Source: Sphingomonadaceae bacterium
GTDB lineage: Bacteria > Pseudomonadota > Alphaproteobacteria > Sphingomonadales > Sphingomonadaceae
Direction: 5' to 3'
DNA: 64,000 nucleotides
Assembly (NCBI GenBank): GCA_019239915.1
Contig: JAFAZF010000075.1
Coordinates: 1-64,000 of the forward strand
Shown piece by piece: positions 62,620 to 64,000 of the stretch (positions within the stretch are counted from its first letter, which is position 1; each line of letters opens with the position of its first letter). The notes under the pieces are model-generated. The model saw only the letters and a list, made by a program, of their open reading frames with translations. It was not told the DNA's origin and did not search any database. The position numbers and the translations under genes were made by a program.

Positions 62620-64000
62620 ATGGCGGACGGCTCGGACGGCATCTTCATCGGCGCGGGCCAGGGCGGCGCCGATCCGCAATATCTCAACCTCAAGCGCGCC
62701 AATCGTCACGGTCTCGTCGCGGGCGCGACCGGAACCGGCAAGACGGTGACGCTGCAGGGCATCGCCGAGAGCTTCTCGCGACTGGGTGTGCCGGTGTTCG
62801 TCGCGGACGTGAAGGGCGACCTCTCCGGCCTGGCGATGGCCGGCTCGCCCGATGCCAAGATGCATGAGATCTTGGCGCAGCGGGCCAAGGACATCGGCGA
62901 GACCGACTGGGTCTATGCCGACACGCCGGCGGTGTTCTGGGATCTCTACGGCAAGAAGGGCCATCCGGTCCGCACCACCATCTCGGAAATGGGCCCGCTG
63001 CTGCTCTCGCGGCTGATGAACCTCAACGACACGCAGGAGGGCGTGCTCACCGTCGCCTTCACACTCGCCGACAAGGAGGGGCTTTTGCTTCTCGATCTCG
63101 ACGACCTGCAGGCGATGCTCGCCGAGATCGCCAACCGCGCCGACGAGCTTTCGACGACCTACGGCAACGTCTCCAAGGCGAGCGTCGGCGCGATCCAGCG
63201 CGCGCTGCTGCAGCTCCGCTCGCAGGGTGCCGAGCATTTCTTCGGCGAGCCCGCGCTCGACATGAACGACTTCTTCGCGGTCGACGAGCAGGGGCGCGGG
63301 CGCGTCAACATCCTTGCCGCCGACGCGCTGATGGCGGCGCCGAAGCTCTACGCGACCTTCCTGCTCTGGATGCTCTCCGAACTGTTCGAGCTTCTCCCCG
63401 AGGTCGGTGATCCGGACAAACCCAAGTTGGTGTTCTTCTTCGACGAGGCGCATCTGCTGTTCGACGATGCGCCGGATGCGCTGCTCGAGAAGGTCGAGCA
63501 GGTGGTGCGGCTCATCCGCTCCAAGGGCGTGGGCGTGTATTTCGTCACGCAGAACCCGGTCGACGTGCCGGACAAGGTCGCCGCGCAGCTCGGCAACCGC
63601 GCTCAGCATGCACTGCGCGCCTTCACGCCGCGCGACCAGAAGGCGATCGACGCCGCGGCGCAAACCTTCCGTGCCAACCCTGGCGTTGACGTCGCCAAGG
63701 CGATCATCGAACTGAAAGTGGGCGAGGCGTTGGTCTCGCTGCTCCAGGCGGACGGCTCGCCGACGCCGGTCTCGCGCACGCTGATCGCGCCGCCGCGCTC
63801 GCGCGTCGGGCCGGTAACGGATCAGGAGCGCGCGCTGCTGATCTCGACGTCACCGCTCGCGGGCAAGTACGACACCGCCGTCAACAAGGAGAGCGCGGCC
63901 GAAATCCTCGCCGCCAAAGCGGGCGATGCCGCCGCTGCCAAGGCCGCCGCCGAGAAGGCAAAGGCCGATGCCGCGGCGGCGGCTGAAAAGGCCAAGGCGG
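62620..64000 (+). CDS. HerA/YjgR-type ATPase (DUF853), 5' part
   Basis: A P-loop ATPase running off the right edge; about 460 residues are visible. [18 protein letters not shown] (about residues 35-52) is Walker [16 protein letters not shown]alker B, and [27 protein letters not shown] the later HerA-type motif. [17 protein letters not shown] Ala/Lys-rich coiled coil begins near the edge. DUF853 proteins resemble HerA DNA translocases; the cellular role is unknown. GGGAG lies 5 bases before the ATG. Confidence 0.93.
   Translation, partial: MADGSDGIFIGAGQGGADPQYLNLKRANRHGLVAGATGTGKTVTLQGIAESFSRLGVPVFVADVKGDLSGLAMAGSPDAKMHEILAQRAKDIGETDWVYADTPAVFWDLYGKKGHPVRTTISEMGPLLLSRLMNLNDTQEGVLTVAFTLADKEGLLLLDLDDLQAMLAEIANRADELSTTYGNVSKASVGAIQRALLQLRSQGAEHFFGEPALDMNDFFAVDEQGRGRVNILAADALMAAPKLYATFLLWMLSELFELLPEVGDPDKPKLVFFFDEAHLLFDDAPDALLEKVEQVVRLIRSKGVGVYFVTQNPVDVPDKVAAQLGNRAQHALRAFTPRDQKAIDAAAQTFRANPGVDVAKAIIELKVGEALVSLLQADGSPTPVSRTLIAPPRSRVGPVTDQERALLISTSPLAGKYDTAVNKESAAEILAAKAGDAAAAKAAAEKAKADAAAAAEKAKA

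Overview
The window is a high-GC chromosomal segment that looks like an alphaproteobacterium of the family Sphingomonadaceae (Sphingomonas-like). The basis is the protein style throughout (fatty-acid, branched-chain and HflKC proteins), GTG/TTG starts with many 1-4 base stop/start overlaps, and short dispersed palindromes that read as RPEPVEG-type peptides when translated. No rRNA is present, so the genus is inference. Most of the window is ordinary core genome. Strain-variable parts are the glycan cluster, the two-partner-secretion locus and a few gene remnants.

Layout. 1-3.8 kb: fabD-fabG-acpP-fabF-mltG (minus strand). 4.1-6.3 kb: a DoxX-like membrane protein, an L,D-transpeptidase and a 26-residue membrane microprotein too short for routine gene callers. 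6.4-16.3 kb: one minus-strand operon for an MdtABC-like RND efflux system (adaptor, two permeases, outer-membrane lipoprotein); three of its four proteins carry low-complexity inserts or tails. 16.4-18.3 kb: serB and miaA, divergent. 18.4-25.1 kb: ilvB-ilvN-ilvC, a YceI protein, a single-domain BLUF photoreceptor, and leuA behind a leucine-rich leader peptide and candidate attenuator. 25.2-29.4 kb: a small hypothetical gene, mutL, tRNA-Lys(CTT), a gene remnant and an SDR dehydrogenase. 30-34.6 kb: a FUSC/DUF1656/HlyD/OMF aromatic-acid-type efflux operon. 34.7-37.7 kb: a lipoprotein, a ShlB/FhaC-type TpsB transporter and a secreted Asn/Ser/Gly-rich protein.

37.9-50.8 kb is the most interesting region. 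Two operons diverge from an AT-rich promoter holding a perfect FNR/FixK-type palindrome. Leftward: histidine phosphatase, methyltransferase, a clan-A glycosidase-like protein that appears circularly permuted, and inositol-3-phosphate synthase; beyond a DUF1003 gene lie a medium-chain dehydrogenase and a Gfo/Idh/MocA oxidoreductase. Rightward: two nucleotide-sugar epimerases and four glycosyltransferases, three of them CgeB-like tandem paralogues, all with overlapping stops and starts. Together they look like a pathway for a cyclitol- or sugar-based glycoconjugate. The product is unknown.

50.9-64 kb: a DbpA-type DEAD-box helicase, a UPF0178 protein, a small helix-turn-helix-like protein, a dienelactone hydrolase-like protein, GNAT/metallo-hydrolase remnants, ilvD, a CoA-binding protein, Mrp/ApbC, hflK-hflC, a Do-type protease and the 5' part of a HerA/DUF853 ATPase running off the end. 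With ilvB, ilvN, ilvC, leuA and ilvD, much of the valine/leucine pathway is in this window, in three separate places.
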